Source: Sulfurospirillum sp. SCADC
Lineage (GTDB): Bacteria > Campylobacterota > Campylobacteria > Campylobacterales > Sulfurospirillaceae
Direction: 5' to 3'
NCBI RefSeq assembly: GCF_000743525.1
Contig: NZ_JQGK01000006.1
Coordinates: 62,001 to 126,000, forward strand
DNA: 64,000 nucleotides
A program made the translations under genes and the position numbers. The notes under the pieces are model-generated. The model made no database searches, had not been told where the DNA came from, and was given only the letters and a program-made list of their open reading frames with translations. Shown one piece after another: positions 53,639 to 63,149 of the stretch (position 1 is the stretch's first letter; each line of letters starts with the position of its first letter).

Positions 53639-53829
53639 TTGTGAATGGTGAACACAAAGAGAGTGAAGCAAAGAGCATTCAAGCGCTTTTGGATGAGCTG
53701 GGCATTGAAAGCAAAGTGATGGCAGCCGCGGTCAATATGAACGTTGTCAAAAAAGAGTTGTGGGAAAGTTACGAACTTGTCGAAAATGACAAAGTCGAGT
53801 TTTTACAGTTTGTGGGTGGTGGTGCTTAG
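53629..53829 (+). CDS. ThiS/HcyS-like sulfur carrier protein with C-terminal Ala after Gly-Gly
   Basis: A 66-residue ubiquitin-like sulfur carrier. MQLIVNGEH starts the beta-grasp fold and VEFLQFVGGGA ends it. The functional thiocarboxylate is formed on a terminal Gly-Gly; here an Ala follows, so processing would be needed. In Wolinella succinogenes (same phylum) the methionine-pathway carrier HcyS has a C-terminal Ala removed by a metalloprotease, so this may be HcyS-like rather than ThiS. The start at 53629 gives the usual length. Its stop overlaps that of the convergent acpS. Confidence 0.78.
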   Translation: MQLIVNGEHKESEAKSIQALLDELGIESKVMAAAVNMNVVKKELWESYELVENDKVEFLQFVGGGA

Positions 53830-54200
53830 TGAGAGAGTTTTTTGGAGGTACGTTCGCCTTCAATAACCGCTACGGCGATTGCAAAGCCGTTGTCGTGCGT
53901 GATGGAAAGTGAGAGATCGGTGATGGCATACGCTTCGATGAGATGTGCTGAGAGGGTAAACGAGGGTGCATTTTTGGCATCTTTGGTGAGCTGAATATCC
54001 ATAAAACCGCACTGCGCGCTGATGCCAATTCCTAGCGCTTTAGAAACCGCCTCTTTGGCCGCAAAAAATCCAGCTGCCGTTGCATCGCTTTTCGCTAAAG
54101 CAATTTCCTCAGGAGATAAAAATTTAGCAAGCGCCTTGTCTCCAAAGCGCTTTTTGAGTTTGGTGATTCGCTCAACACTGATGAGGTCTATACCGATCAT
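53826..54200 (-). CDS. acpS: Holo-acyl-carrier-protein synthase
   Basis: A 124-residue phosphopantetheinyl transferase that activates ACP. GIDLISVERI is the N-terminal motif with the metal-binding Asp, and FFAAKEAVSKALGIGI the second (Glu, Lys). It follows fliL with a 4-nt overlap, a pairing known in Campylobacter. Confidence 0.95.
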   Translation of the reverse strand: MIGIDLISVERITKLKKRFGDKALAKFLSPEEIALAKSDATAAGFFAAKEAVSKALGIGISAQCGFMDIQLTKDAKNAPSFTLSAHLIEAYAITDLSLSITHDNGFAIAVAVIEGERTSKKLSH

Positions 54201-54733
54201 TGAACCACGAAGTCTGTAAAGTAGATATTTTTAACTTCTCCATCGGAGAGATTTTCATTGATCTTGTCAAGAACCTCTTCTTTGAGCTTATCTTTGCCCT
54301 TCAAGGTACTGATCTCTTCAAAGGTTTTCGAAGAGAAGGTACGAATGATAATGTCTCTGATTAAAGACTTTTTATGATCCATTTCAGGTTGAAGTTTGAC
54401 GTCACTGAGTTCTAAATCAATGGAAACTTTTAAGAAGCGATTGCCACTTTCGCTGAGTAAGTTCACAACAAATTGTGCCATCGGGTACATGGGACCAATG
54501 GCTAAGTGATCGGTTGATTTTTTACTACTGCTTTTTTTCTTCTCAACTTTGGTATCGTGAGAAGAGGGTGCTACCGCTGCTGCTTCTTCGTCATGGCTTC
54601 CTAAGAGGAAAAATGCCGCAGCACCGCCACCTAGAAGCAGAACAACTAAAAGAACAACGACAATGATCAGTACCATATTGCTTTTAGATTTTTTTTCAAC
54701 TGCTCCATCGCCATCTTCAGGTTTTTTAGCCAT
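54197..54733 (-). CDS. fliL: Flagellar basal-body protein FliL
   Basis: A 178-residue membrane protein: basic cytoplasmic N-terminus, one transmembrane helix (about residues 20-45), a Ser/Lys-rich linker, and a periplasmic domain (ISIDLELSDVK, IRDIIIRTFSSKTFEEI, VKNIYFTDFVVQ end). FliL supports stator-driven torque. A TTACATGTAA copy lies just upstream of the AAAGGAT ribosome-binding site. Confidence 0.93.
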   Translation of the reverse strand: MAKKPEDGDGAVEKKSKSNMVLIIVVVLLVVLLLGGGAAAFFLLGSHDEEAAAVAPSSHDTKVEKKKSSSKKSTDHLAIGPMYPMAQFVVNLLSESGNRFLKVSIDLELSDVKLQPEMDHKKSLIRDIIIRTFSSKTFEEISTLKGKDKLKEEVLDKINENLSDGEVKNIYFTDFVVQ

Positions 54734-54793
54734 TCGTTATCCTTTTACATGTAAATATACTTTGCCTGTATATCGTTTAATTTCGTTAAAAAT

Positions 54794-56149
54794 TTACATC
54801 CATTCGATTAATTTTGAAACTTCATCAATATTATAACACTTGAGTCCCTCAATCTTCTCCAAAGGAAGGGATGGAACGACCGCTTTTTCAAACTGCTGTG
54901 ACTTCGCCTCTTTGAGTCTGAGGTCGAGGTTGAAGATGTCGCGTACATCGCCAATCAACGAGACTTCGCCAATAAAAATCGTATCTTTACTAATCGGTCG
55001 GTTACGATATGAGCTAATAATCGCAGCAATAATAGCAAGATCGGCGGATGTTTCGCTGATCTTGATGCCTCCAGCGATGTTGATGTAGACATCGTACTGG
55101 TTAAACGGTAGGTCAAGTTTGCGCTCCAAAAGTGCTAAAAGCATCGTAAGGCGGTTGAGTTCATAGCCTGTGGCACTGCGTTTGGGGTTCGGGTAGCCAC
55201 TATCGCTGACCAATGCTTGCACTTCCAAGACAATCGGACGGCTTCCTTCCATCAAAACGGTGATAGCAGAACCCGCTTGTGCTTTGCCCCGGGTAAAAAA
55301 CTTTTTGGAGATGTCTTTGGCACTGACCAGTCCAGCTTTGGTCATCTCAAAGATGCCCACTTCGCTGGTCGTTCCAAAACGGTTCTTAAACCCACGAAGC
55401 AGACGAAGTTCACGCGAAGAGTCGCCTTCAAAATAGAGCACCGTATCGACCATGTGTTCCAGTACACGAGGCCCAGCGATGGAGCCCTCTTTGGTGATAT
55501 GTCCGATGATAAAAATAGCGATATTTTTATCTTTCCCGTAACGCATGAGCTCAAACGTAATTTCGCGTACCTGTGAAACACTCCCGGGGGCAGACGCCAC
55601 TTTTTCGCTGTAAATCGTTTGGATGGAGTCGATAATGAGCACTTCAAATGCGTGCGTTTCAAGCTCTTTAAAAATTGTATCGAGTCTGATTTCGGAGAGT
55701 AAATAAAGATTGGGATAATTGCTATCCACGCGGTTCGCACGAAGTTTGATCTGGCTTGAAGACTCTTCCCCACTGACATAGAGAACTTTTTTCCCCTCTT
55801 TGGCAAGATTGCCGGCAATTTTAAGGAGCAGTGTGGATTTGCCAACACCGGGGCTTCCGCCAATCAGTGTCAAACTTCCTTGAACGATGCCACCCCCTAG
55901 GACTAAATCAAGCTCACGATCCCCTGAGCTGTAACGCTCAACCTGCTCAAAGCTGACTTCTGTAATGGGAATGGCACTACTTTGGGTGTGGGTTGTAGGC
56001 TTGGAATTGATCTCTTTAAGAACTTCTATCTGTTTTTCACTGAGTTCAATGTACTCATCCCATGCACCGCAATTTGGGCATTTACCAAGCCATTTGGCAC
56101 TTTGGTGTCCACAGGCTTGGCACTCGAAAAGGATCTGTTTTTTAGCCAT
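54794..56149 (-). CDS. radA: DNA repair protein RadA
   Basis: A 451-residue branch-migration ATPase. Zinc finger CQACG...CPNCG at residues 10-31, Walker [11 protein letters not shown] (about 97), the family motif [12 protein letters not shown] (about 255) and a Lon-like C-terminal domain ([17 protein letters not shown]). It follows ftsY with an 8-nt overlap. Confidence 0.96.
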   Translation of the reverse strand: MAKKQILFECQACGHQSAKWLGKCPNCGAWDEYIELSEKQIEVLKEINSKPTTHTQSSAIPITEVSFEQVERYSSGDRELDLVLGGGIVQGSLTLIGGSPGVGKSTLLLKIAGNLAKEGKKVLYVSGEESSSQIKLRANRVDSNYPNLYLLSEIRLDTIFKELETHAFEVLIIDSIQTIYSEKVASAPGSVSQVREITFELMRYGKDKNIAIFIIGHITKEGSIAGPRVLEHMVDTVLYFEGDSSRELRLLRGFKNRFGTTSEVGIFEMTKAGLVSAKDISKKFFTRGKAQAGSAITVLMEGSRPIVLEVQALVSDSGYPNPKRSATGYELNRLTMLLALLERKLDLPFNQYDVYINIAGGIKISETSADLAIIAAIISSYRNRPISKDTIFIGEVSLIGDVRDIFNLDLRLKEAKSQQFEKAVVPSLPLEKIEGLKCYNIDEVSKLIEWM

Positions 56150-57029
56150 GAGTTTGCGTAAAAATGGAGTCTAAAATCGTATTGATGTAATCATCGGCAT
56201 TAAATGGAATCAGATCGTCTTTGCCTTCACCCACACCTACGTAGATAATAGGAAGTTTCAGCGCGTTGGCGATACCAAATAGTGAACCGCCTTTTGCGGT
56301 ACCATCAAGCTTGGTGATGATGATTGCATCAATGCCGATCATCTCATGAAACGCTTTGGCTTGGTTAATGGCAGAGGTTCCTTGTGTACCATCTAAAATG
56401 AGAATTTTACGATGCGGCGCTCCGCTGAGCGCTTTATCACAGATGCGCACGATTTTTTTCAGTTCATTGGCAAGGTTGACTTGGTTATGCAGACGTCCTG
56501 CGGTATCGATGATGACGTGATCGATCTTTTTAGCCACGGCAGAGCTAATCGTATCGTACGCTACAGCGGAAGGATCGTGCCCTTGTTGCGTGTAGATGAT
56601 GCCGACATCAATCTTCTCTGCCCAGCTTTTGAGCTGTTCAATCGCTGCGGCTCTAAACGTGTCAGCAGCACCCAAAAGCACACTTTGGTTCTCTTTGGTG
56701 TAGTTGTGTGCGAGCTTGGCAATTGTCGTTGTTTTTCCTGCACCATTCACGCCAATAATGAGCTCCACAAAAGGAGTCTCTTGTGTGTGCGCTAAAGCGG
56801 TTGTGTCGTATTTAAAATAGGCTTTGAGAACGCGTTTGACATCGTCGCGCACCACCGTTTGAGAAGGAGGTAGATAGTAGATAATCTCTTCAACGAGCTC
56901 ATAAGGAATGTCAGATTCGATTAAGATCTCTTCTAAAAGCGTTTTGTCGATTTTTTCGACTTTCTCAGGCAGAATCTCTTTGATCGCCCCGAGTGTTTTA
57001 CCAAGTCCTTTTTTAATAAAACTAAACAT
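56142..57029 (-). CDS. ftsY: Signal recognition particle receptor FtsY
   Basis: A 295-residue SRP GTPase docking ribosomes for membrane insertion. [15 protein letters not shown] (about residues 93-107), [25 protein letters not shown] (about 173) and [10 protein letters not shown] (about 240) are the G motifs. It lacks the long acidic N-terminal domain of E. coli FtsY, as in many Campylobacterota. One-base overlap with the thioredoxin gene. Confidence 0.96.
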   Translation of the reverse strand: MFSFIKKGLGKTLGAIKEILPEKVEKIDKTLLEEILIESDIPYELVEEIIYYLPPSQTVVRDDVKRVLKAYFKYDTTALAHTQETPFVELIIGVNGAGKTTTIAKLAHNYTKENQSVLLGAADTFRAAAIEQLKSWAEKIDVGIIYTQQGHDPSAVAYDTISSAVAKKIDHVIIDTAGRLHNQVNLANELKKIVRICDKALSGAPHRKILILDGTQGTSAINQAKAFHEMIGIDAIIITKLDGTAKGGSLFGIANALKLPIIYVGVGEGKDDLIPFNADDYINTILDSIFTQTHG

Positions 57030-57577
57030 TAGAGCACTTTTTTAATATCAGCGTCAATCATCTCTTCAGGAATTGCCCCTACGTAATGGGTTGAGTATTT
57101 ACCCTCTTTATCGTATAAAAACATCAGAGGAATATTTTTAACGCCACCTGCACTTTGTGCGAGTTTGAAGTTTTCAATACTGTTCGTGATAATGTAATTA
57201 ATATTGTTGTATTTGATAAAGCTATTGACCTCTTCATTGGATTTATTCTCTTCTAAAAGAACGCTAATGATGACAAAATTGTCTTTGTATTTCTCTTGAA
57301 GGTTGTTCAGATGGGGAATTTCAGCCTTACACGGAGGGCACCATGTGGTAAAAAAGTTGACTAAAACGACTTTATTTTCAAATCCAGCAAAACTAAATCC
57401 TTTATCACGTGTGGTTACAACAATCTCTTTGCCAGAAACATCTTGCAGTACAATTTTTTCACTTTTAGCCTCTTCTTTAGCGTTAGAGGAGTTGTCATCC
57501 GCTTTCTTTTTTTCAGAGGAGCACCCGTTAAAAAAGAGCACAGAGCATGCGATACACAGAGCAAACCAAAATTTCAT
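57029..57577 (-). CDS. TlpA/ResA-like thioredoxin lipoprotein
   Basis: A 182-residue lipoprotein. Signal peptide with lipobox FNGC (Cys at about residue 19), a Lys/Glu/Ser linker, then a thioredoxin fold with [16 protein letters not shown] (WCPPC near residue 80) and the cis-Pro in [10 protein letters not shown]. It probably reduces periplasmic disulfides, for example in cytochrome c maturation. First in the run thioredoxin-ftsY-radA. Confidence 0.9.
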   Translation of the reverse strand: MKFWFALCIACSVLFFNGCSSEKKKADDNSSNAKEEAKSEKIVLQDVSGKEIVVTTRDKGFSFAGFENKVVLVNFFTTWCPPCKAEIPHLNNLQEKYKDNFVIISVLLEENKSNEEVNSFIKYNNINYIITNSIENFKLAQSAGGVKNIPLMFLYDKEGKYSTHYVGAIPEEMIDADIKKVL

Positions 57578-57627
57578 TAGGATCCTTTTAATTCAGAGTT
57601 TGTATGAAACTCTCTTTGATACGCTTT

Positions 57628-57692
57628 TTAAGCAAAGCTTCAAAAGCTACGTTAGCCACTAGGGCGCTTAAGCTTGCCTCAAATGAGGCAGA
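57628..57692. repeat. Dispersed hairpin repeat, copy 3
   Basis: TTAAGC-AAA-GCTT (57628-57640), a GCC-NNNNN-GGC middle element and TGCCTC-AAAT-GAGGCA (57675-57690). Compared with copy 2, a G-C pair of the first stem is replaced by A-T on both sides. It lies between the divergent thioredoxin and 5-FCL genes. Confidence 0.75.
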
Positions 57693-57721
57693 GACTTCTT
57701 GCAAAACGGCACGAAGTCTAT

Positions 57722-57727
57722 TATAAT
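57722..57727 (+). promoter_or_regulatory. -10 box for the 5-FCL-rny unit
   Basis: TATAAT at 57722-57727, 40 nt before the ATG at 57767. This argues against the in-frame ATG at 57674, which lies upstream of the promoter. Confidence 0.55.
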
Positions 57728-57766
57728 GGCTATGATTGTATTCAAACATGCCTTAAAGTGACAACA

Positions 57767-58426
57767 ATGCAAAAAATTAAGTTCGAGACTAAGTCGGATT
57801 TTCGCTCCTTCGCACGGGCAAAATTAAGCTTCGTTCACAATGGTTACAAGCGCGATAAACTTGTTGAAAAACAGATTTTAGCGATGGTAGATCACCTTAA
57901 AGTACGCTCTATTTTACTCTATGTTTCATTGCCTATAGAAGCCAATACCAGAGGCATTATCGCTACATGTAGACGAAGAAAATGTAACGTTTATGTTCCG
58001 TTTATGGAAGGTATTAGTTTCAAGATGGTAAAATGGAGATTGCCTTCAAGTAAGAAAAAATTTAACATCGAAGAGCCTCGAAACTCGTTTGCTGTTAAAC
58101 CAAAAATTGATTTTGCGATAGTGCCTGTCATAGGGGTTGATGGGGCATTCAAACGAATTGGTTTTGGTAAAGGGATGTACGATCGTTTTTTTGCATCGCT
58201 TGAACCTAAACCTCCAATAGCATTTGTTCAAAGGGAGTTTTGTATGACACAAAGCCTAATATGCGAACCACATGATATTGCAGCAGATATTTATTTAACC
58301 CCCTATAAAACTATTATCAAAAGAGGGACAAATGGTCTTAGAGTCATTAGCGGTCGGCGGAGCTGCACTAGCAAGCGGCGTTGCAGGATTTTTCATCGCC
58401 AAAAAGATGGAAGCTGCCAATTATGA
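57767..58426 (+). CDS. 5-formyltetrahydrofolate cyclo-ligase family protein
   Basis: A 219-residue protein. FRSFARAKLS, KVRSILLYVSLPIEANTRGII, and the family motif GAFKRIGFGKGMYDRFFASL (about residues 123-142) fit 5-FCL, which recycles 5-formyl-THF to methenyl-THF. The last 30 residues run out of frame into rny, overlapping it by 95 nt; the family normally ends near ADIYLTPYKTI. An ATG at 57674 is rejected because it precedes the promoter. Confidence 0.85.
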   Translation: MQKIKFETKSDFRSFARAKLSFVHNGYKRDKLVEKQILAMVDHLKVRSILLYVSLPIEANTRGIIATCRRRKCNVYVPFMEGISFKMVKWRLPSSKKKFNIEEPRNSFAVKPKIDFAIVPVIGVDGAFKRIGFGKGMYDRFFASLEPKPPIAFVQREFCMTQSLICEPHDIAADIYLTPYKTIIKRGTNGLRVISGRRSCTSKRRCRIFHRQKDGSCQL

Positions 58427-59888
58427 AATACATGTTGCCCAAGCAAGGGCCAAAGCCAAAGCCATTGAACACGAAGCGGAACTCATCCTTAGTAGCAGTA
58501 ACATTAAGGTTAAAGAGGCTGAACTAGAGGCGAAACGCAAATACGAAGATCGTACGATCACGCTTAAAAAAGAGCATTCTGAAAAGATGTTAGAGTTGGA
58601 TAAAAAAGAGCGTGGCTACAAAGAAGAGCTTCGAAAAATCACCAAAGATCGCGAAGAGCTTCAACTCTTGCAAAACAGTGCCAATGCACTCTTTGATGAG
58701 GGAGCACAGCTTAAAGAGGAGTACACCACGAAAGTGAGTGAAGCGCTTTTAGTTTTAGAGCGCTCCTCAGGGCTCACTCAAAATGAAGCCAAAGAGATCG
58801 TTTTAGCCAAAGTCGAAGAGCAATCTCGCGCAGAAATCGCCCATACCGTCAGACGCCTTGAAGAAGAGGCAAAACAAGATATTAAACGTCGTGTGAATTA
58901 CATTTTAGCGCAAGCAACGACCCGTTTTGCAGGAGAGTTTGCGGCAGAACGTCTGATTAACGTTGTCAATATTAAAGATGATGAGCTCAAAGGGCGCATC
59001 ATCGGTAAAGAGGGTCGTAATATCAAAACCCTTGAGATGCTTTTAGGCGTTGACATCATCATCGATGACACGCCCAATGCGATTATTTTAAGTAGCTTTA
59101 ACCTCTACCGTCGTGCGATTGCGACCAAAGTCATTGAGCTTTTGGTGCAAGATGGGCGTATTCAGCCTGCACGCATTGAAGGTATTTATGAAAAAGTTAA
59201 AGATGAGTTTGACCAAAGCTTGATGGAAGAGGGCGAAAATATCGTCATTGATCTAGGTCTTACGAAAGTACACCCTGAGCTTGTGAAATTGATCGGTCGT
59301 CTTAAATTTAGAGCGAGTTACGGTCAAAATGCACTCGGACATTCACTGGAAGTCGCACACTTAGCCGGTATCATTGCTGCTGAAACGGGTGGTGATGTTC
59401 TGCTTGCTCGTCGTGCAGGTATATTGCATGACATCGGTAAAGCCTTGACGCATGAAACTGCGGGTAGCCACGTTGATTTGGGTGCTGAGATTTGCCGTCG
59501 TTATAAAGAGCACGATGTGGTCATCAATGCGATCTTTGCGCACCACGGTCATGAAGAGCCCACTTCGGTCGAATCTGCTGCTGTGTGTGCTGCCGATACG
59601 CTTTCCGCGGCGCGCCCAGGAGCCAGACGAGAAGTGCTTGAGAGTTTCTTGAAACGCGTTCAAGACATTGAAGAGATTGCGAAAAGTAAACCGGGTATTA
59701 AACAAGTGTACGCGATCAATGCGGGTCGTGAAATCCGTGTCATTGCCAATGCTAAATTGATCAATGATGATGAAGCCGTGCTTCTTGCCAAAGAGATCGC
59801 GCAAGAGATTGAGAGCAAAGTTCAGTATCCAGGTGAGATTAAAGTCAATGTCATCAGGGAAATTCGCGCCATCGACTTCGCACGCTAG
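58332..59888 (+). CDS. rny: Ribonuclease Y
   Basis: A 518-residue membrane-anchored endoribonuclease starting mRNA decay. N-terminal helix (about residues 5-25), coiled coil to about 200, KH domain with GRIIGKEGRNIKTLE (about 218), HD domain with ILHDIGKAL (about 365) and the metal-binding HHGHEEP. AGAGGGAC lies upstream of the ATG. Confidence 0.96.
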   Translation: MVLESLAVGGAALASGVAGFFIAKKMEAANYEIHVAQARAKAKAIEHEAELILSSSNIKVKEAELEAKRKYEDRTITLKKEHSEKMLELDKKERGYKEELRKITKDREELQLLQNSANALFDEGAQLKEEYTTKVSEALLVLERSSGLTQNEAKEIVLAKVEEQSRAEIAHTVRRLEEEAKQDIKRRVNYILAQATTRFAGEFAAERLINVVNIKDDELKGRIIGKEGRNIKTLEMLLGVDIIIDDTPNAIILSSFNLYRRAIATKVIELLVQDGRIQPARIEGIYEKVKDEFDQSLMEEGENIVIDLGLTKVHPELVKLIGRLKFRASYGQNALGHSLEVAHLAGIIAAETGGDVLLARRAGILHDIGKALTHETAGSHVDLGAEICRRYKEHDVVINAIFAHHGHEEPTSVESAAVCAADTLSAARPGARREVLESFLKRVQDIEEIAKSKPGIKQVYAINAGREIRVIANAKLINDDEAVLLAKEIAQEIESKVQYPGEIKVNVIREIRAIDFAR

Positions 59889-59897
59889 AGCTTTTTA

Positions 59898-59924
59898 CAT
59901 GTAGAGGCTTCTTGCCTCTGCATG
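59898..59924 (+). terminator. rny terminator
   Basis: CATGTAGAGGC (59898-59908), loop TTCTT, GCCTCTGCATG (59914-59924): 11 pairs including one T-G. It starts 10 nt after the rny stop and contains a one-base variant of the TTACATGTAA palindrome in its left flank. Confidence 0.7.
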
Positions 59925-59944
59925 ACTGCTTTTAATGGAACACT

Positions 59945-61750
59945 ATGCAAAAACACTACACATTCAAAACCCTTTTTCACGAAGTTAAACAGTATAAAAA
60001 AGAGCTGATTTTAGCCAATGTGGTTGCCTTTTTAGCGGTGCTAGTGAGCACACCCGTACCGCTTTTAATGCCTATGTTGGTAGATGAGGTGTTGCTTGGT
60101 CAAAAAGGATTTGTGACACACGTTGTCGATAGCTTTTTCGGCTCACCAAATCCTGCTTATTTGTACATTGTGAGTGTCTTAGCTGTTGTTGTGACGCTGC
60201 GACTTCTCTTTTTTCTCTTAAATTATCTGCAAACAAAACTTTTTACGATTGTTTCTAAAAACATTGCTTTTAAAATACGCACCCATGTTTTAGGTCATCT
60301 CAGCCATGTGGCGATGAGCCAATTTGAATTTTTTGGCTCAGGTAAAGCGGCTTCCCTGCTTGTGACCGATGTTGAAACGATCGATAACTTTTTAGGTGTT
60401 TTTGTCAGTCGTCTCATTATTTCCGTGCTTACCATTTTGGGGGTAGGGGCAGTTTTGCTGATGATTCATTGGCAATTGGGGCTTTTTATCTTGGTGCTAA
60501 ACCCTGTCGTGGTTCTGTTTACCACCAAACTCGCCAAAAAAGTGGCAAAGCTCAAAAAAGAGCAAAACAAGGCGTTTGAGCTTTTCCAAGATACACTCTC
60601 AGAGACGCTCGATATGTTTGTGCAAATTCGCGCAACCAACAAAGAGAGACTCTTTTTTTATAAAGTAGAGGCGCATGCTGCGTCGATCAAAGAGAGTTCT
60701 ATTATTTATGGCTATAAAAGTGATGGCGCGAACCGTCTCTCCTTCCTCATTTTTCTCTCTGGCTTTGAGCTTTTTCGAGCGGCGAGTATTTTTGTGGTAG
60801 CGTATTCGGATCTTAGTATTGGTTCTATGCTTGCCATTTTTGGGTATTTATGGGTGATGATGGGACCGATTCAAGACATTTTAAATATCCAATACGCGTA
60901 CCATAATGCCGGCAAATCTTTAACACGGATCAACGAGATTTTAGAGCTCAAAGCAGAAGAGCGAGGTTTACATGTAAAGAATCCTTTTGTGAAAAATAGC
61001 ACCAATGCGATTGAACTCAAAGGGGTCAGTTTTAGCTATGATGGCAGCAAGCAAATTTTAGAAAACATTGATCTTACCATTCCGAAGGGCTCAAAAATCG
61101 CTATAATAGGCGCGAGTGGAAGTGGCAAAACCACACTGGCGCATCTGCTGGTTGGGCTTTATCCTTTGGATGAGGGCGATATTTTCTTTGATGGCGTTTC
61201 GGTTAAAGAGATAGGACTTGATGTGGTGCGGGAACATCTGTTTTTGGTGCTTCAAAATCCACAACTGTTTAATGCCACACTGGCTCAAAACTTGATGATG
61301 GATGAGCAAACCGATAAAGCTCTTGTGCATCAAGCGCTTCAAATTGCGCAGTTGGAAAGTTTTGTGGATGAGTTGCCTGATGGTCTGCAAACCCAAATAG
61401 GCAAGCACGGTATTAAGCTTTCCGGTGGGCAACGCCAGCGTCTGAGCATTGCTCGTATGGTGCTTCAAAATCCCAATGTGGTCATTTTAGATGAATCGAC
61501 ATCGGCACTGGATGTGCATACGGAGATGAAGCTTTTTGACGCGCTGGAAAATTACCTTGTGGGTAAAACGACGATTATCATCGCACACAGGCTCAGTACG
61601 ATTAAAAAAGCTGATTTTATCTATGTGATGGACAAAGGACGCATTGTTGAATCAGGAACGCATGAAGCGTTGATGCGCCAAGAGGGTGCATTTTACGAAT
61701 ACGTTGTACAAAATAGAAGGAGTAAAGATAATGAAAAAAATATGGTTTAG
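59945..61750 (+). CDS. ABC exporter with fused membrane and ATPase domains (MsbA/MdlB-like)
   Basis: A 601-residue half-transporter: six transmembrane helices in about residues 20-315, then a nucleotide-binding domain with GASGSGKTTLAHLL (about 388), VLQNPQLFNATLAQN (Q-loop), LSGGQRQRLSIARM (signature, about 490), VVILDESTSALD and IIIAHRLST. It dimerises to export lipids, peptides or drugs; substrate unclear. One TTACATGTAA copy at 60968 encodes LHVK. It overlaps the SYLF gene by 20 nt. Confidence 0.93.
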   Translation: MQKHYTFKTLFHEVKQYKKELILANVVAFLAVLVSTPVPLLMPMLVDEVLLGQKGFVTHVVDSFFGSPNPAYLYIVSVLAVVVTLRLLFFLLNYLQTKLFTIVSKNIAFKIRTHVLGHLSHVAMSQFEFFGSGKAASLLVTDVETIDNFLGVFVSRLIISVLTILGVGAVLLMIHWQLGLFILVLNPVVVLFTTKLAKKVAKLKKEQNKAFELFQDTLSETLDMFVQIRATNKERLFFYKVEAHAASIKESSIIYGYKSDGANRLSFLIFLSGFELFRAASIFVVAYSDLSIGSMLAIFGYLWVMMGPIQDILNIQYAYHNAGKSLTRINEILELKAEERGLHVKNPFVKNSTNAIELKGVSFSYDGSKQILENIDLTIPKGSKIAIIGASGSGKTTLAHLLVGLYPLDEGDIFFDGVSVKEIGLDVVREHLFLVLQNPQLFNATLAQNLMMDEQTDKALVHQALQIAQLESFVDELPDGLQTQIGKHGIKLSGGQRQRLSIARMVLQNPNVVILDESTSALDVHTEMKLFDALENYLVGKTTIIIAHRLSTIKKADFIYVMDKGRIVESGTHEALMRQEGAFYEYVVQNRRSKDNEKNMV

Positions 61751-62396
61751 TCTCATGATAGGTCTTTTCATGACCACAACACTCTTTGCATCGGCAGAAG
61801 AAAAATTGTTGGATTCATCCAATGCCCTTAAAAATATGATACGTGATTCTAAAATCAAGATTCCCCAAAAGGTACTTGAGCGAGCCCAAGCCATTGCTAT
61901 TTTCCCAGGAACCATTGAGATTAGCATGTTTTTAGGTGGTAAAACAGGTAATGGCGTGATGGTTGTGCGTAGAAGTGATGGTTCGTGGAGCTATCCGTTC
62001 TTTGTCAAACTGGGAGGTGCAGGACTGGGCTTTCAGCTGGGTGTTGAGAAAAAAGACATTTTGATGGTTTTCCAAAGCAAAGACAGTGTCAAAAAACTGA
62101 TGAACAACAAAATCACCCTAGGGGCTGATGCTTCGGTTGCGGCAGGTCCTGCAGGAGAGAGTGCAGGAAAAGGCAGTGAAGTTGACTTTACATCTGAAAT
62201 TTATACTTATACCAAAACAGAAGGCGCTTTTGTAGGTGTCTCCATTGATGGTTCGGTCATGAACCATGACTATGACCAAAATATTGAGCTTTATGGCAAC
62301 AACATCACCCCTGAACAAATTGTAGAGTCCGATGGTTTGGTCTCTTCGTATGCGGTTGAGGATTTCCTCAAAACGATACAAAAGCTTACAAACTAA
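61731..62396 (+). CDS. Exported SYLF-domain (YSC84-like) protein
   Basis: A 221-residue protein with a signal peptide (to about residue 20, FASAEE) and a SYLF domain: KVLERAQAIAIFPGTIEIS, GNGVMVVRRSDGSWSYPFFVKLGGAGLGFQLGVEKKD, ITLGADASVAAGPAG. SYLF domains bind phosphoinositides in eukaryotes; the bacterial role is unknown, probably envelope-related. GAAGGAG precedes the ATG at 61731. Confidence 0.9.
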   Translation: MKKIWFSLMIGLFMTTTLFASAEEKLLDSSNALKNMIRDSKIKIPQKVLERAQAIAIFPGTIEISMFLGGKTGNGVMVVRRSDGSWSYPFFVKLGGAGLGFQLGVEKKDILMVFQSKDSVKKLMNNKITLGADASVAAGPAGESAGKGSEVDFTSEIYTYTKTEGAFVGVSIDGSVMNHDYDQNIELYGNNITPEQIVESDGLVSSYAVEDFLKTIQKLTN

Positions 62397-62398
62397 GG

Positions 62399-62968
62399 AT
62401 GGATGTGGAAGATATTTTAAGTTCCCTCTCGACGTATGGATACATCATCCTTTTTCTCTACTCTTTTGGGGGTGGCATGGTCGCCATCATCGCCGCAGGT
62501 GTGCTCTGCTATGCTGGTAAGATGGATTTGAGCACGTCCATTGCAGTCGCAGCGTTAGCCAATGTCATAGGCAGTTCCTTTTTATTTTACATGGGGCGCT
62601 ACAACAAAAAAGCACTCATGCCCTATTTTAAAGATCACCGGCGAAAATTGGCACTCAGCCATATTTTGATGAAAAAGTATGGCGATAAGATCATTTTTAT
62701 TCAGAAATTCATCTATGGGCTGAAAACCTTGGTACCGATGACCATTGGTTTGACCAAGTATCCCCAAACAAAATTTCACATCCTCAATACCCTATCAGCG
62801 TGCGTTTGGGCGCTGGTTTTAGGTGTGGGGAGTTACATGGCAGGTGAGCTTTTAATGCGCATCGCCGCCTATTTTTCGGACAATGCTTTTTTAGCCCCTT
62901 TGATTTTACTCTCCATCATTGGACTGATCTGGTTTTATTTCCAATCGGCTACAAAAAAGAGGCGTTAA
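62399..62968 (+). CDS. DedA-family membrane protein (second copy)
   Basis: A 189-residue DedA protein. GGGMVAIIAAGVLCYAG (re-entrant region), NVIGSSFLFYMGRYNKKAL and IIFIQKFIYGLKTLVPMTIG show the family motifs. It lacks the long N-terminal segment of the copy at 14016. TAAGG abuts the ATG; GTG at 62405 is an alternative start. It ends the ABC-SYLF-DedA run. Confidence 0.9.
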   Translation: MDVEDILSSLSTYGYIILFLYSFGGGMVAIIAAGVLCYAGKMDLSTSIAVAALANVIGSSFLFYMGRYNKKALMPYFKDHRRKLALSHILMKKYGDKIIFIQKFIYGLKTLVPMTIGLTKYPQTKFHILNTLSACVWALVLGVGSYMAGELLMRIAAYFSDNAFLAPLILLSIIGLIWFYFQSATKKRR

Positions 62969-62984
62969 ATCATATGAGCACATT

Positions 62985-63020
62985 AACGCGTTCCTCTCTA
63001 TGTTTGAGATGGAACGCGTT
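62985..63020. terminator. Long hairpin between DedA gene and the micro-ORF
   Basis: AACGCGTTCC (62985-62994) pairs perfectly with GGAACGCGTT (63011-63020); the 16-nt interior adds an inner TCTC/GAGA stem. Likely a shared terminator for the convergent DedA and micro-ORF transcripts. Confidence 0.65.
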
Positions 63021-63022
63021 TG

Positions 63023-63127
63023 CTAAAATATCTTATTGCTTAAAATAAGCATTTTCTGCTCAAAACGGTTCATAAACTCATTGTAGGCTTTGCGTGAGTG
63101 ACTGATCGTACAGATTAAACTTTTCAT
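63023..63127 (-). CDS. 34-residue micro-ORF divergent from the S24 repressor
   Basis: Thirty-four codons with GAGGAG 8 nt before the ATG (63127). The product is basic (MKSLICTISHSRKAYNEFMNRF...) with a C-terminal amphipathic stretch; no family recognised. Its start lies 92 nt from the repressor ATG with operator-like sequences in between, a layout like phage cI/cro switches. Too short to be sure. Confidence 0.45.
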   Translation of the reverse strand: MKSLICTISHSRKAYNEFMNRFEQKMLILSNKIF

Positions 63128-63149
63128 TGAAGGCTCCTCTGTTATAAAA

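Noticed and set aside
57674-57766. N-terminal extension of the 5-FCL gene
   Set aside because: The extension lies upstream of the TATAAT box and partly within the hairpin repeat, and has no family similarity.
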